This document shows positions 47,506 through 56,329 of a DNA stretch of 64,000 nucleotides, piece by piece. Numbering within the stretch: position 1 is the first letter of the stretch; each line of letters starts with the position of its first letter. The translations under genes were made by a program, and so were the position numbers. The notes beneath the pieces are model-generated. The model was not told the DNA's origin. It searched no databases and saw only the letters and a program-made list of their open reading frames with translations. The DNA is from Methylophilaceae bacterium (GTDB lineage Bacteria; Pseudomonadota; Gammaproteobacteria; Burkholderiales; Methylophilaceae): positions 55,177 through 119,176 of the forward strand of contig JAPKBG010000005.1 of assembly GCA_028823485.1 (NCBI GenBank), read 5' to 3'.

Positions 47506-48429
47506 TTAGTTTGTCGATAGATAGCCCTCTATCGGATCAGCACCCATTTTCTCTATTTTGTTGTCACCGGGATTTGATGAAAAATCTATGGATACACTAC
47601 CTACAGTTTTAAAATTCATTACAAAAGTAGAGCTAGCCGTAACGGCTAGTGGTTTAGGTGTTTTTGTAGTCCATAGAATTTTTGCAGCATTTCCACATGT
47701 AGTCGCCCATGTTTTCCCATCGGACTTAAGAAGGCTTCCCCAAGCTTGCACTCCGCCAGGGGCGCTCGCATCAGTTTTGCCACCTTCGGCGCTGAAGCCG
47801 CTACCAGCACCTTTACATTTTGTTCCCATTGTATTAATTACCTCGTACGAGAACACAGCAGTACCAGCTTTCGTACCACACTCAATCATCTGGCTGCCGG
47901 CGGTGACTGTCTTACCGTGGGGCGTATCTATTGAGCCCTCATTCGTGACCCCAGTCGGACCTGCATTTGAGGTCCAACAAAACTTCCCTTCCCCAGTAAC
48001 TCCTGTAACATCATTAGTTGTCTCGGTTGAATGCTTGATCCCAATTTTATTGCTCAAGATCGCAACCTGATAAGGATAATCTCCAACAGGGATACTAATC
48101 GGCCCTACGTCAAGCGCCCCCTCAGCCGGAAAAGCAACAGCATGCCTTAAGCCTGCAGTAGTATTTAGTATAAAAGTGCAGGATCTTAGATCTCCACCAG
48201 AAGGATCGGTTTTACAAACCCCCAGCTTATAAAACGTCAACTCATACGCATCTGGGGTGCTGCTGCATGTATCAGAATCTGTGCCACCGTCCTTTACTGA
48301 GTTCGCTGAATCACTAACGGCCGTAACTAACTTACCCTCAGAAATATCGCACAATGCTTGTGCATTACCCGAAAAAAAGATAAATGTGAGAAAGGTGCTG
48401 AGCACTGCTTTTTGAAAAATTTTATGCAC
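47506..48429 (-). CDS. Secreted eight-cysteine protein linked to an inverse autotransporter
   Basis: A 307-residue protein with a classical signal peptide (AVLSTFLTFIFFSGNAQA), then a Thr/Ser/Gly-rich mature part with eight cysteines (first one in ALCDIS, last in TTCGNA), which suggests disulfides and an exported, extracytoplasmic location. I recognise no domain; segments such as SIPVGDYPYQVAILSNK and the repeated beta-like pattern suggest an all-beta fold. It starts 3 bp after the stop of the inverse-autotransporter barrel gene, so they are co-transcribed and probably work together, for example as a surface adhesin pair. Low similarity to neighbours in composition (many GGT, ACT codons) hints at transfer. 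Confidence 0.75.
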   Translation of the reverse strand: MHKIFQKAVLSTFLTFIFFSGNAQALCDISEGKLVTAVSDSANSVKDGGTDSDTCSSTPDAYELTFYKLGVCKTDPSGGDLRSCTFILNTTAGLRHAVAFPAEGALDVGPISIPVGDYPYQVAILSNKIGIKHSTETTNDVTGVTGEGKFCWTSNAGPTGVTNEGSIDTPHGKTVTAGSQMIECGTKAGTAVFSYEVINTMGTKCKGAGSGFSAEGGKTDASAPGGVQAWGSLLKSDGKTWATTCGNAAKILWTTKTPKPLAVTASSTFVMNFKTVGSVSIDFSSNPGDNKIEKMGADPIEGYLSTN

Positions 48430-48432
48430 AGT

Positions 48433-49386
48433 TTAATATCCTTTTACAATTAGGGAGGAAGAAGTCTGTTTTACAATAAGATTTTGTCTTCTTACCTTGT
48501 CATAGCGATGCTCTTCCATACTGGCTAATTTGTATGCGGATTCACTAATCCAAGTTGGAGAAGAACTTTTCTTACCCTTCTCAAATAAAGCCATAATATT
48601 GTATGAAATGTTAAAGTGATTTTGATCCGACAACTCTGCCTGACTGTACGTTCTTCCAATTTGTATTTCTAATCCAGGAACTGGAGGAGGTCTAAGTCTA
48701 AACTGCACGTCATTTCCTTTTATGTCGGATGCACCTAAATGGGCATCCCACTGATAGCGTTTAACAAATAAAGTAGCCCAGTTCATATAAGGTAAAGGCA
48801 AACCAAACTCGATATCATAACCATCTAAAGCTCTTTCTTCGGCCCCGTTACGACCAGCCTTCCAATCACTCAAAGCCCAATATCTATTTGCATTAACTTC
48901 CCATGCTGTAGTGCGAGCCTCTAGGCCGACACTTGTTCTATTATGATCGTAAGGAAACTCGTGATCATAAAAAACATTAATGCCGGCTAGTAAAGTTTTT
49001 TCATTTAACAACTTACGGTAGCCTAGCCCCAAATTTAATGTCGTACGCCTATCTTGATAAAACATACTTCCTTGCATGAAGGTTGTATTGATGACATCAT
49101 CTTTACTCGACAAGGGCTTAACAACTAAGATACCAGCTGTTGGTCCCCCTGTTCGACTTTGACCGCCGTTATAACCAGATGAGAAGCTTGTTTCTACAGT
49201 TGGAAAAAAATTTTCAAGGTAAGAGTTAGCATAACTTAGGCTTTTATCAGTAGCAGCGTCAACCATGGTACTCTTTAAGTCCTGCACAGCAGCATCAAGA
49301 TCAAGAGTGGGATCAGGGTCACCTGCATTAGCTATTAGCGTGCCAGTCAATAGCAGTGCTGCGCTTAGTACTTTAAATTTTGTCAT
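48433..49386 (-). CDS. Inverse autotransporter beta-barrel protein without passenger
   Basis: The mature protein is an intimin/invasin-type outer-membrane barrel: opening after the signal peptide (FKVLSAALLLTGTLIANAG), then the barrel with NLGLGYRKLL, GINVFYDHEFPYDHNRTSVG, GYDIEFGLPLPYMNWATLF and the closing SMEEHRYDKVRRQNLIV, which in intimins leads into the exported passenger. Here the protein ends 14 residues later with SSSLIVKGY, so there is no Big/lectin passenger. The start is ATG 49386, giving 317 residues (the longer frame starts at 49431). It is coupled to the secreted eight-Cys gene. Confidence 0.85.
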   Translation of the reverse strand: MTKFKVLSAALLLTGTLIANAGDPDPTLDLDAAVQDLKSTMVDAATDKSLSYANSYLENFFPTVETSFSSGYNGGQSRTGGPTAGILVVKPLSSKDDVINTTFMQGSMFYQDRRTTLNLGLGYRKLLNEKTLLAGINVFYDHEFPYDHNRTSVGLEARTTAWEVNANRYWALSDWKAGRNGAEERALDGYDIEFGLPLPYMNWATLFVKRYQWDAHLGASDIKGNDVQFRLRPPPVPGLEIQIGRTYSQAELSDQNHFNISYNIMALFEKGKKSSSPTWISESAYKLASMEEHRYDKVRRQNLIVKQTSSSLIVKGY

Positions 49387-49572
49387 ATAAAAATATACCT
49401 TGTTATTACTGTGATTTTCATAATGTAACATAGCTCTAGCTGTAGGTGCTGCATTAAATATAAATATAAACTTATTTGATAAAGGATCGTTCGCAGGTTG
49501 AGAGGATTACAGGCTATTGCACACCGTCAACAATCTGCATTAATCACCTAAGAATTAAACCTTCACTTCTAA

Positions 49573-49578
49573 TATAAT
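49573..49578 (+). promoter_or_regulatory. -10 element just before mqo
   Basis: A perfect TATAAT ends eight bases before the mqo ATG and no ribosome site is visible between, so a transcript from it would be nearly leaderless. The -35 region is weak. Confidence 0.4.
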
Positions 49579-49585
49579 ACGGCTT

Positions 49586-51091
49586 ATGAACAATAATGAA
49601 ATTGATGTGTTACTCATTGGTGGTGGGATTATGAGTGCAACGCTAGGTGTTTTACTACACCAACTTAATCCCAACTTACGCATGACCATGGTGGAAAAAT
49701 TATCTGCGCTAGCATTAGAAAGCTCTGATGCGATGAATAATGCAGGAACCGGGCATGCAGGCTATTGCGAGCTAAATTACACGCCACAAGCGGCTGATGG
49801 TAGCGTGGCGATTGACCGTGCGTTGGATATTAATGCCGACTTTGAAACATCACTGCAATTATGGTCGAGCTTGGTGGAAATGGGTGCCCTGCCCGCACCT
49901 GAGCATTTTATTCGCAAAACACCGCATTTGAGCTTTGTCTGGGATGTGGATGGGAGTGGCGATAATTTGTCATTTTTGAAAGAACGCCATACCAAGCTAC
50001 AACAACATCATTTATTTAAAGAGATGCAGTTTAGCGATGACTTTGCGCAACTCAAGGCTTGGATGCCGCTGATGATGCAGGATAGAGATGCCGGTACGCC
50101 AATGGCAGCGACTTATGTGGACCATGGTGCTGATGTCGACTTTGGGGTGATTACACGCCATTTAGTCGATTACTTAAAGCAGCAGCCCAACTTTAGCTTA
50201 TTGACCGATACCAGTGTTAAAAGCATGGAAAAGGTTAAACAGCCAATAGAAGATAAAAGCTGGCATATCGCACTAACCAACAAAGTAAGCAAACGCAGTC
50301 AAACGGTGGATGCAAAATTCGTGTTTATTGGCGCGGGTGGCGGTACATTGCCATTATTGCAAAAAGCCAATATCGAGGAGAGCTTGGGTTATGGCGGCTT
50401 TCCAGTCAGTGGGCAGTGGTTGGTTTGTAATAATCCTGGCGTGATTAAACAGCATTCCGCCAAAGTGTATGGCAAAGCCGCTGTTGGTGCACCACCGATG
50501 TCAATGCCGCATTTAGATACGCGAATTATTGATGGTAATCCTCAATTATTATTTGGCCCTTTTGCAGGCTTCACCACTAAATTTTTAAAAGCTGGCTCCA
50601 AGATGGATTTGCCGAAATCGATTCAAACCGATAACGTTAAAGCCATGCTAGGTGTGGGTAAGGATAATATCGGATTGACGAAGTACTTAATAAAAGAAGC
50701 GACGCAAACACATGAGCAACGCATGGATGCTTTACGGTCATTTTTACCGCAAGCTAACAGTAAAGACTGGCAGCTAGAAAAAGCAGGGCAACGCGTACAG
50801 GTGATTAAGAGCTGTGAAGAAAACTGGGGTAAGTTGGAATTTGGGACTGAAATTGTGAGTGCTAAAGATGGTTCTTTAGCTGCTTTATTAGGCGCATCAC
50901 CAGGCGCATCAGTGAGTGTTAAAGCCATGCTGGATGTTATTGAGTGTTGCTCAACTAAGCAAATCACACAAAGTGACTGGCAAGCTAAGTTAAAAGCACT
51001 CATGCCAGCTTACGGTAAATCGTTGGTTAATGATGCAGAACTCCTCAACCGTGTGAGAAAACATACCCACACGGTTTTGAAGTTATATTAA
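49586..51091 (+). CDS. mqo: Malate:quinone oxidoreductase
   Basis: Mqo oxidises malate to oxaloacetate at the inner membrane and passes electrons to quinone, an FAD enzyme. The N-terminal FAD motif LLIGGGIMSATLGVLL, NNAGTGHAGYCELNYTP, GPFAGFTTKFLK and the C-terminal LGASPGASVSV are the family landmarks. At 501 residues it is complete. It may replace or supplement cytoplasmic malate dehydrogenase. Convergent with the PQQ dehydrogenase gene. Confidence 0.96.
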   Translation: MNNNEIDVLLIGGGIMSATLGVLLHQLNPNLRMTMVEKLSALALESSDAMNNAGTGHAGYCELNYTPQAADGSVAIDRALDINADFETSLQLWSSLVEMGALPAPEHFIRKTPHLSFVWDVDGSGDNLSFLKERHTKLQQHHLFKEMQFSDDFAQLKAWMPLMMQDRDAGTPMAATYVDHGADVDFGVITRHLVDYLKQQPNFSLLTDTSVKSMEKVKQPIEDKSWHIALTNKVSKRSQTVDAKFVFIGAGGGTLPLLQKANIEESLGYGGFPVSGQWLVCNNPGVIKQHSAKVYGKAAVGAPPMSMPHLDTRIIDGNPQLLFGPFAGFTTKFLKAGSKMDLPKSIQTDNVKAMLGVGKDNIGLTKYLIKEATQTHEQRMDALRSFLPQANSKDWQLEKAGQRVQVIKSCEENWGKLEFGTEIVSAKDGSLAALLGASPGASVSVKAMLDVIECCSTKQITQSDWQAKLKALMPAYGKSLVNDAELLNRVRKHTHTVLKLY

Positions 51092-51129
51092 ACTGCTGAC
51101 GCTAAAGTAGTTTATAAGATTGCCGCCGC

Positions 51130-52920
51130 CTATTTAGAAGCGAGTTTATAAACCAGCATGGCATCGCCCTGCTTGAAGCCCATAATCCAGTTGCCGCCAC
51201 TGGCAACTGCAATATATTGCACGCCATCGACCATGTAAGAAATAGGCGGTGCGTTCACACCAAAACCTGATTTGGTTTGCCATAGCATTTCCCCTGTTTC
51301 ACTGTTGTAGGCATTGAAGTTGCCATTGCCCTCACCCATGAATAACAAGCCGCCTGCCGTGGCTAATGATCCACCAACAAGCGGCTGGTCAGTTTTGCTC
51401 TGCCATGCGATTTTACCTGTTGTTAAATCAACTGCTGATAATACGCCCCAGCTAGGATCGGCCGTCGGTTCACTAGAAACATAACGCAGCGCTGGGCTGG
51501 TTTCTGTCGCAGCTGTTTCATGTAAAGTGTATTTAATCGGTGCATGAATACCAGATACAAAAGCGAGTTGCTTACCTTGATCAAGGCTGACTGGTGACCA
51601 GTTAGAGCCACCTAGAATGCCTGGATAGAGCGTTTCACCTTCAAAAGTTGCTTTAGCAAACATATTCTTTTGCGGCACAAAAGCATCTGATTTTCTCAGC
51701 AGCTTGCCGGTTAAGCGGTCATGAATATAAAACCAACCTGTTTTACTAGCTTGCCCAACTGCAGCAACAGTTTTACCTGCTTCATTGGTGTAATCAAACA
51801 ACACAGGTGGGCTGGCTAAATCGTAGCCCCATAAATCATGAGGCACTTGTTGATAGTGCCACTTTAACTCACCCGTATTAGCATCTAGCGCCACTAAAGA
51901 AACGGTATAAAGATTATCGCCCGGGCGTGAGACATCATTCATTTGTGGCGAAGGATTGCCTGTGCCAAAGTAAAGGATGTCATTTTCAGTATCAATCGCT
52001 GGTGTGCTCCAAGCTGAGCCGCCACCTAAACTTGCTGCATCTGGGTATTTAGCTAAGTCTTCTTTTTCTGCTGCAATATCACGGTCTAAAGTAATGCCAT
52101 CTGCAGTCGTTTGTGAAAAGTTACCTTCCCAGCCTTCTGATGGAATGGTATCAAACTGCCAAACACGTGAGCCACTATCAACATCAAATGCGGCTAAAAA
52201 CCCTGGGCGGCCAAAACGGCCTGCAACACCAATCACTGCGCCCAGTGGCGCATCTACGGTTGGACTATCAATATGTAAGCCGTAACCGACACCTGTAATG
52301 CCGATGTACACTTTGCCTTTATACACCACAGGTGCCATGCTGATGCCAATACCAGTGCCACCTGTGACTTTGCGCAATTTGTTTGGGTCATCTTTACTTA
52401 ACGTTTCTTGCCCCTCTCGGCTAATCGCCGCTTCAACCACATCAATATCCCAAACCTTTTCACCACTTTTAGCTTCTAAAGCAATTAATCGCGCATCGAC
52501 TGTACCCATATAGACTTTGCCATTACTGACCGCAACACCACGATTTTGTGGACCGCAGCACATTTTCCAGTCTTCACGTCTATCATGCTCATAACGCCAC
52601 AGCTCTTCACCTGTAACCGCATTAACTGCAGCAACATGGTTAAATGGCAGGGAGAAATACATAATGCCATTTTGTACAATCGGTGTGGCTTGATAACTCG
52701 CCACCACGCTGCTGCTATGTTTCCATGCGAGGGTTAAGTCTTTAACATTATCAACATTGATTTGATCTGCCTTGGTAAACCGTTGACTACTGTAGTCATT
52801 ACCATAGCTAAGCCAGTCTTTCCCATTACTAGAAACAACAGCATTGTCTGCTCTATTACAGGCGGTTAAACTAGCTACAGAGAGCACTAGCATGAATGAA
52901 AGAGATAGAATAAGCTTCAT
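51130..52920 (-). CDS. PQQ-dependent dehydrogenase, lipoprotein
   Basis: A 596-residue eight-bladed propeller enzyme for the periplasm, with a lipobox (SLTAC). The vicinal cysteine pair of quinoprotein alcohol dehydrogenases is in CCGPQNRG, the PQQ-contact regions (GTGNPSP, GYDLASPPVLFD) and W-motifs are present. By eye, the usual catalytic Asp (in methanol dehydrogenase, EWDFAG) is replaced by Gly here (LWGYDLA), while an Asp two residues on is kept, and the Glu that binds Ca2+ appears replaced. Substrate is therefore unclear; it is not a standard MxaF or XoxF. A solitary pqqA at 19296 can supply cofactor precursor. The anchor suggests outer or inner membrane attachment. Confidence 0.85.
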   Translation of the reverse strand: MKLILSLSFMLVLSVASLTACNRADNAVVSSNGKDWLSYGNDYSSQRFTKADQINVDNVKDLTLAWKHSSSVVASYQATPIVQNGIMYFSLPFNHVAAVNAVTGEELWRYEHDRREDWKMCCGPQNRGVAVSNGKVYMGTVDARLIALEAKSGEKVWDIDVVEAAISREGQETLSKDDPNKLRKVTGGTGIGISMAPVVYKGKVYIGITGVGYGLHIDSPTVDAPLGAVIGVAGRFGRPGFLAAFDVDSGSRVWQFDTIPSEGWEGNFSQTTADGITLDRDIAAEKEDLAKYPDAASLGGGSAWSTPAIDTENDILYFGTGNPSPQMNDVSRPGDNLYTVSLVALDANTGELKWHYQQVPHDLWGYDLASPPVLFDYTNEAGKTVAAVGQASKTGWFYIHDRLTGKLLRKSDAFVPQKNMFAKATFEGETLYPGILGGSNWSPVSLDQGKQLAFVSGIHAPIKYTLHETAATETSPALRYVSSEPTADPSWGVLSAVDLTTGKIAWQSKTDQPLVGGSLATAGGLLFMGEGNGNFNAYNSETGEMLWQTKSGFGVNAPPISYMVDGVQYIAVASGGNWIMGFKQGDAMLVYKLASK

Positions 52921-53065
52921 TTTGATGTTCCCAATTAAAGGTTGAATACTAACAAGTATACAAGTGAGTATAGTTATAAAAAAGGTTAGCGCTGAGAATG
53001 ATGATTTAACTATGCTATTTTAGCTATTATCGTGAATACACATTTAGCATCGCTAAGGATAAGTA

Positions 53066-54319
53066 ATGTTGCAGGACTCATCTCTAAAAAGCCAAAAAAT
53101 TAAAGCCATTGTTGTTGGTGGTGGCATTGCAGGTTGCAGTACGGCCTATGCGTTAGCAAAGCGCGGCATTGCTGTCACACTCATTGAGCGTCATACCGCT
53201 ATTGCACAAGAGGCCTCTGGCAACCCTGTTGGCATGCTTTATCCTAAGTTTAGTGCTGGCACGAATATATTGAGTACCATTGCCAGCCACGGCTTTACAT
53301 TTACTTTGGCGTTACTTAAAGCATTAAATAACCAACAATCAAACGATCGCAATGTGCTATTTCAGCTTTGTGGACAAATTCAATTAGCATTTAACCAACG
53401 TGAGCAAGAGAAGCAGCAGCAACTACTAGATAGCACACAACAACACACTTCCCTGCAATTACTTTCTGGCACTGAAGCGAGTCAAAGAGCGAATATCGCT
53501 TTGCCTAGTGGCGGCTTATATTTGCCTGAATCAGGTTGGGTAAAGCCAATGCTATTCTGTGAAGCTTTACTTAAACCAATATTTAACTCAGCGCCTATTA
53601 CACGCCTTGTCTCTACTGAGGCCATTGAGATTCAGTATGGTGCAGATTGGATAGTGTCTTTAGCGAACAAACAAAGCATGTCAGCGAATATTGTTGTTTT
53701 ATGTAACGCGAATGAACTGCTCCAATTTGAACACTGTAAAAATATCCCGATTACCCCAGTCAGAGGTCAGGTTAACTTTTTTAAAGCAACCACTGCCAGC
53801 CAAGCCATTCAGCCTGTGATTTGCAGCGACCATTACTTAAGTCCAGCTGTTGATGGCACGCATTCGATTGGCACTAGCTATGCGCCTAACGATTTAAACC
53901 CCGCACTATCTGCTGGAGATACATGTAGTAATTTGCAAGCGCTGAAGAAAATATCGCTATCTCTTTTTGATCGCCTTGACCTATCCGAAGTCACTGGGCG
54001 TGTGGCATGGCGTAGCGCAACACGTGACTATATGCCGCTAGCAGGGCAATTAATCGATGAAGCTGCATTAAGAAAATCCCCGCCTCGCTATAATGATAAA
54101 CCGTGTGATTTACCTTGGATAAAAGGCTTGTATGTGAATGCAGGCCATGGCTCTAAAGGCATGATTACCGCCCCACTGTGTGGCGAATTGATTGCTAGCC
54201 TTATTGCAGATGAACCATTACCACTAGCCTCATCCATTGCATCTCAGTTAAACCCTAGCCGTTTTTTGTTAAGAGATACCGGGCTCAAGCAGATGGCACA
54301 ATATTTGTACGGTGTTTAA
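53066..54319 (+). CDS. mnmC: FAD oxidoreductase of the MnmC C-terminal type
   Basis: A 417-residue D-amino-acid-oxidase-like protein: VVGGGIAGCSTAYALAKRG near the N-terminus, and the MnmC landmarks EASGNPVGMLYPKFS, ALNN-rich middle and GLYVNAGHGSKGMITAPLCG. In E. coli the MnmC FAD domain removes the carboxymethyl group from cmnm5s2U34, and a fused methyltransferase domain then methylates. Here only the FAD half is encoded; the MnmD methyltransferase must be separate or absent. An mnmA relic of the same pathway lies at 36471. Confidence 0.85.
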   Translation: MLQDSSLKSQKIKAIVVGGGIAGCSTAYALAKRGIAVTLIERHTAIAQEASGNPVGMLYPKFSAGTNILSTIASHGFTFTLALLKALNNQQSNDRNVLFQLCGQIQLAFNQREQEKQQQLLDSTQQHTSLQLLSGTEASQRANIALPSGGLYLPESGWVKPMLFCEALLKPIFNSAPITRLVSTEAIEIQYGADWIVSLANKQSMSANIVVLCNANELLQFEHCKNIPITPVRGQVNFFKATTASQAIQPVICSDHYLSPAVDGTHSIGTSYAPNDLNPALSAGDTCSNLQALKKISLSLFDRLDLSEVTGRVAWRSATRDYMPLAGQLIDEAALRKSPPRYNDKPCDLPWIKGLYVNAGHGSKGMITAPLCGELIASLIADEPLPLASSIASQLNPSRFLLRDTGLKQMAQYLYGV

Positions 54320-54376
54320 TGCCTTTGTTTAAAATACAGTGCTTATATTAAACAAGTTTTAGATTAAAATAACACG

Positions 54377-56293
54377 ATGGTTGATGCAAAAAAACTCATT
54401 CAAGACGCTCAAACAGCGCAATCTCAAGGCAATGATGCACGCGCGTTAGATTGCTTTCAGCAAGCATTAGCGCAACACCCTAATGAAACCAGCTTACTCA
54501 TTGCTTGTGGCAATCTTTGTATGAAGCTCAATAGCTTTGACGCCGCCATCACACATTTTAGAAGTCTATTAGCGCTGGATCATAGCCAACAAATAGCCAA
54601 TGCACTGTGCTTTGCTTTACAGGCACGAGGCAATCAAGCTGCTAACGAAGGTCGTGATAGCGCTTCAGAGGCATGTTTTACCGAAGCGCTACAATATATA
54701 CCCAACCACCCAATCTTTTTATACAACTTAGGTAATGCACAGCGTAATGTTGGTAAGTTAGAAGCGGCCGCGGCCAGTTTTAAGCAATCCATTGCAGCCG
54801 ACCCAAACGATGCAGATGTGTATAACAATTTAGGTAATGTGCAACGAGAACTAGGTCAGTTAGATTTGGCGATTGCTAACTATGAAAAAGCCATTGCTTT
54901 AGACAGTAATATGCATCATTCGCTGATGCATTTAGTGCATCAAAAACAGCACATTTGTGACTGGCGTGGCGAGGGTGAAAACAACTTCAATGCACAAGTA
55001 TTAGTGATGCGTGAAGTCGCGAGATCAACGCCCAATGCAGCGATTGCCCCCTTTGCCTTTTTAGCTATGCCTAGCACTACCGCCACAGAGCAAAAGCTGT
55101 GTGCTAACCACTATATTGAACAAAACTACCTACCCTTGGTCGCGCTTCGTAATACCTTGGCTTTTAATCACATAATAGCTGCTAAATCCAAGTTGAAAAT
55201 AGGTTATTTATCAGCTGACTTTAGGTTGCATCCGCTCGCGTTTTTAATCACTGAACTCATCGAAAACCATGATCTAACACAGTTTGAAATCAACGCCTAC
55301 TCTTATGGGATCGATGATAAAACAGATGTGCGGCAACGTTTAGTAGATGCGTTTGATGACTTTGTCGATATTCGTGGCTTAACCGATGTAGAAGCCGCAA
55401 CCAGGATTCATCAAGATGAAATTGACATCTTAGTAGACCTAACAGGTTATACCCAGAGTAGTCGTACAGGGATTGCCGTGTTAAAACCAACGCCCGTTCA
55501 AATCAACTGGCTAGGCTTCGCTGGCACTATGGGTGAATTTTCTGATGGAAAGCCATTGTTTGACTATGCATTGGTAGATAAAGTAACGGTGCCAGATGCT
55601 GATGCCTTTAGTGAGAAGCTGCTCTACCTGCCTTGCTACCAACCCAATAATAAACGGTCTGTTGTAAAAAGTTCAGCTAAGAATGATCACGACTTACCTC
55701 AGGACAGTTTTGTCTTTTGCTGCTTTAACCAAACCTTTAAAATCACACCAAATGTCTTCTCCATTTGGATGCGTTTGTTAAAACAAATACCAAATAGCGT
55801 GTTATGGCTACTGGCCTGTAATCCATGGGCGAAGGCTAATCTAGAAAAAGAAGCTGAGTTGGCAGGTATTGAAAAAGGCAGGCTCATTTTTGCAGAGAGA
55901 ACATCATCAGATGCACACCTAGAACGGCAACAACATGCCGACTTATTTCTCGACACCCTTCCCTACAATGCACATACCACTGCAAGTGATGCGCTATCAG
56001 CAGGGCTGCCCATTTTGACCTGTAAAGGCGATACGTTTTCAGCACGTGTTGCCGCTAGCTTACTAGATCATATGGGCTTGACAGAGCTGATTAGCAACAC
56101 CGCGTCGGCTTATGAAGAAAAAGCGCTGCATTTAGCACAAAACCCAGCGGCATTAGCCAAGCTAAAAAATGATTTAAATACGAAAAAAGAAACAACGGAT
56201 TTGTTTAACGCGAAAAAATTTGCGCAATCCCTAGAGAGCCAATACCATACGATATGGCAGACACATTTAGATGAAGATGGCATCGGCAGCTAG
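54377..56293 (+). CDS. TPR-containing O-GlcNAc-transferase-like glycosyltransferase (GT41)
   Basis: A 638-residue protein with N-terminal TPR repeats (about 1-190; motifs such as NNLGNVQRELGQLDLAIANY) and a GT41/SPINDLY domain from about 270: KIGYLSADFRLHPLAFLI, DILVDLTGYTQSSRTGI, VQINWLGFAGTMG, FCCFNQTFKITP and DLFLDTLPYNAHTTASDAL. These are the sequences of bacterial OGT homologues. It may transfer a sugar to protein side chains; substrate unknown. About 60 bp after mnmC, probably separate. Confidence 0.92.
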   Translation: MVDAKKLIQDAQTAQSQGNDARALDCFQQALAQHPNETSLLIACGNLCMKLNSFDAAITHFRSLLALDHSQQIANALCFALQARGNQAANEGRDSASEACFTEALQYIPNHPIFLYNLGNAQRNVGKLEAAAASFKQSIAADPNDADVYNNLGNVQRELGQLDLAIANYEKAIALDSNMHHSLMHLVHQKQHICDWRGEGENNFNAQVLVMREVARSTPNAAIAPFAFLAMPSTTATEQKLCANHYIEQNYLPLVALRNTLAFNHIIAAKSKLKIGYLSADFRLHPLAFLITELIENHDLTQFEINAYSYGIDDKTDVRQRLVDAFDDFVDIRGLTDVEAATRIHQDEIDILVDLTGYTQSSRTGIAVLKPTPVQINWLGFAGTMGEFSDGKPLFDYALVDKVTVPDADAFSEKLLYLPCYQPNNKRSVVKSSAKNDHDLPQDSFVFCCFNQTFKITPNVFSIWMRLLKQIPNSVLWLLACNPWAKANLEKEAELAGIEKGRLIFAERTSSDAHLERQQHADLFLDTLPYNAHTTASDALSAGLPILTCKGDTFSARVAASLLDHMGLTELISNTASAYEEKALHLAQNPAALAKLKNDLNTKKETTDLFNAKKFAQSLESQYHTIWQTHLDEDGIGS

Positions 56294-56329
56294 CCTTATG
56301 CTAAATTCATCAAAAGCTTTAAAAAAACC

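Noticed and set aside
47558..48070. A 170-residue plus-strand frame opposite the eight-Cys gene
   Set aside because: The minus-strand gene has a signal peptide and tight operon spacing; the plus frame is low-complexity and has no ribosome site.
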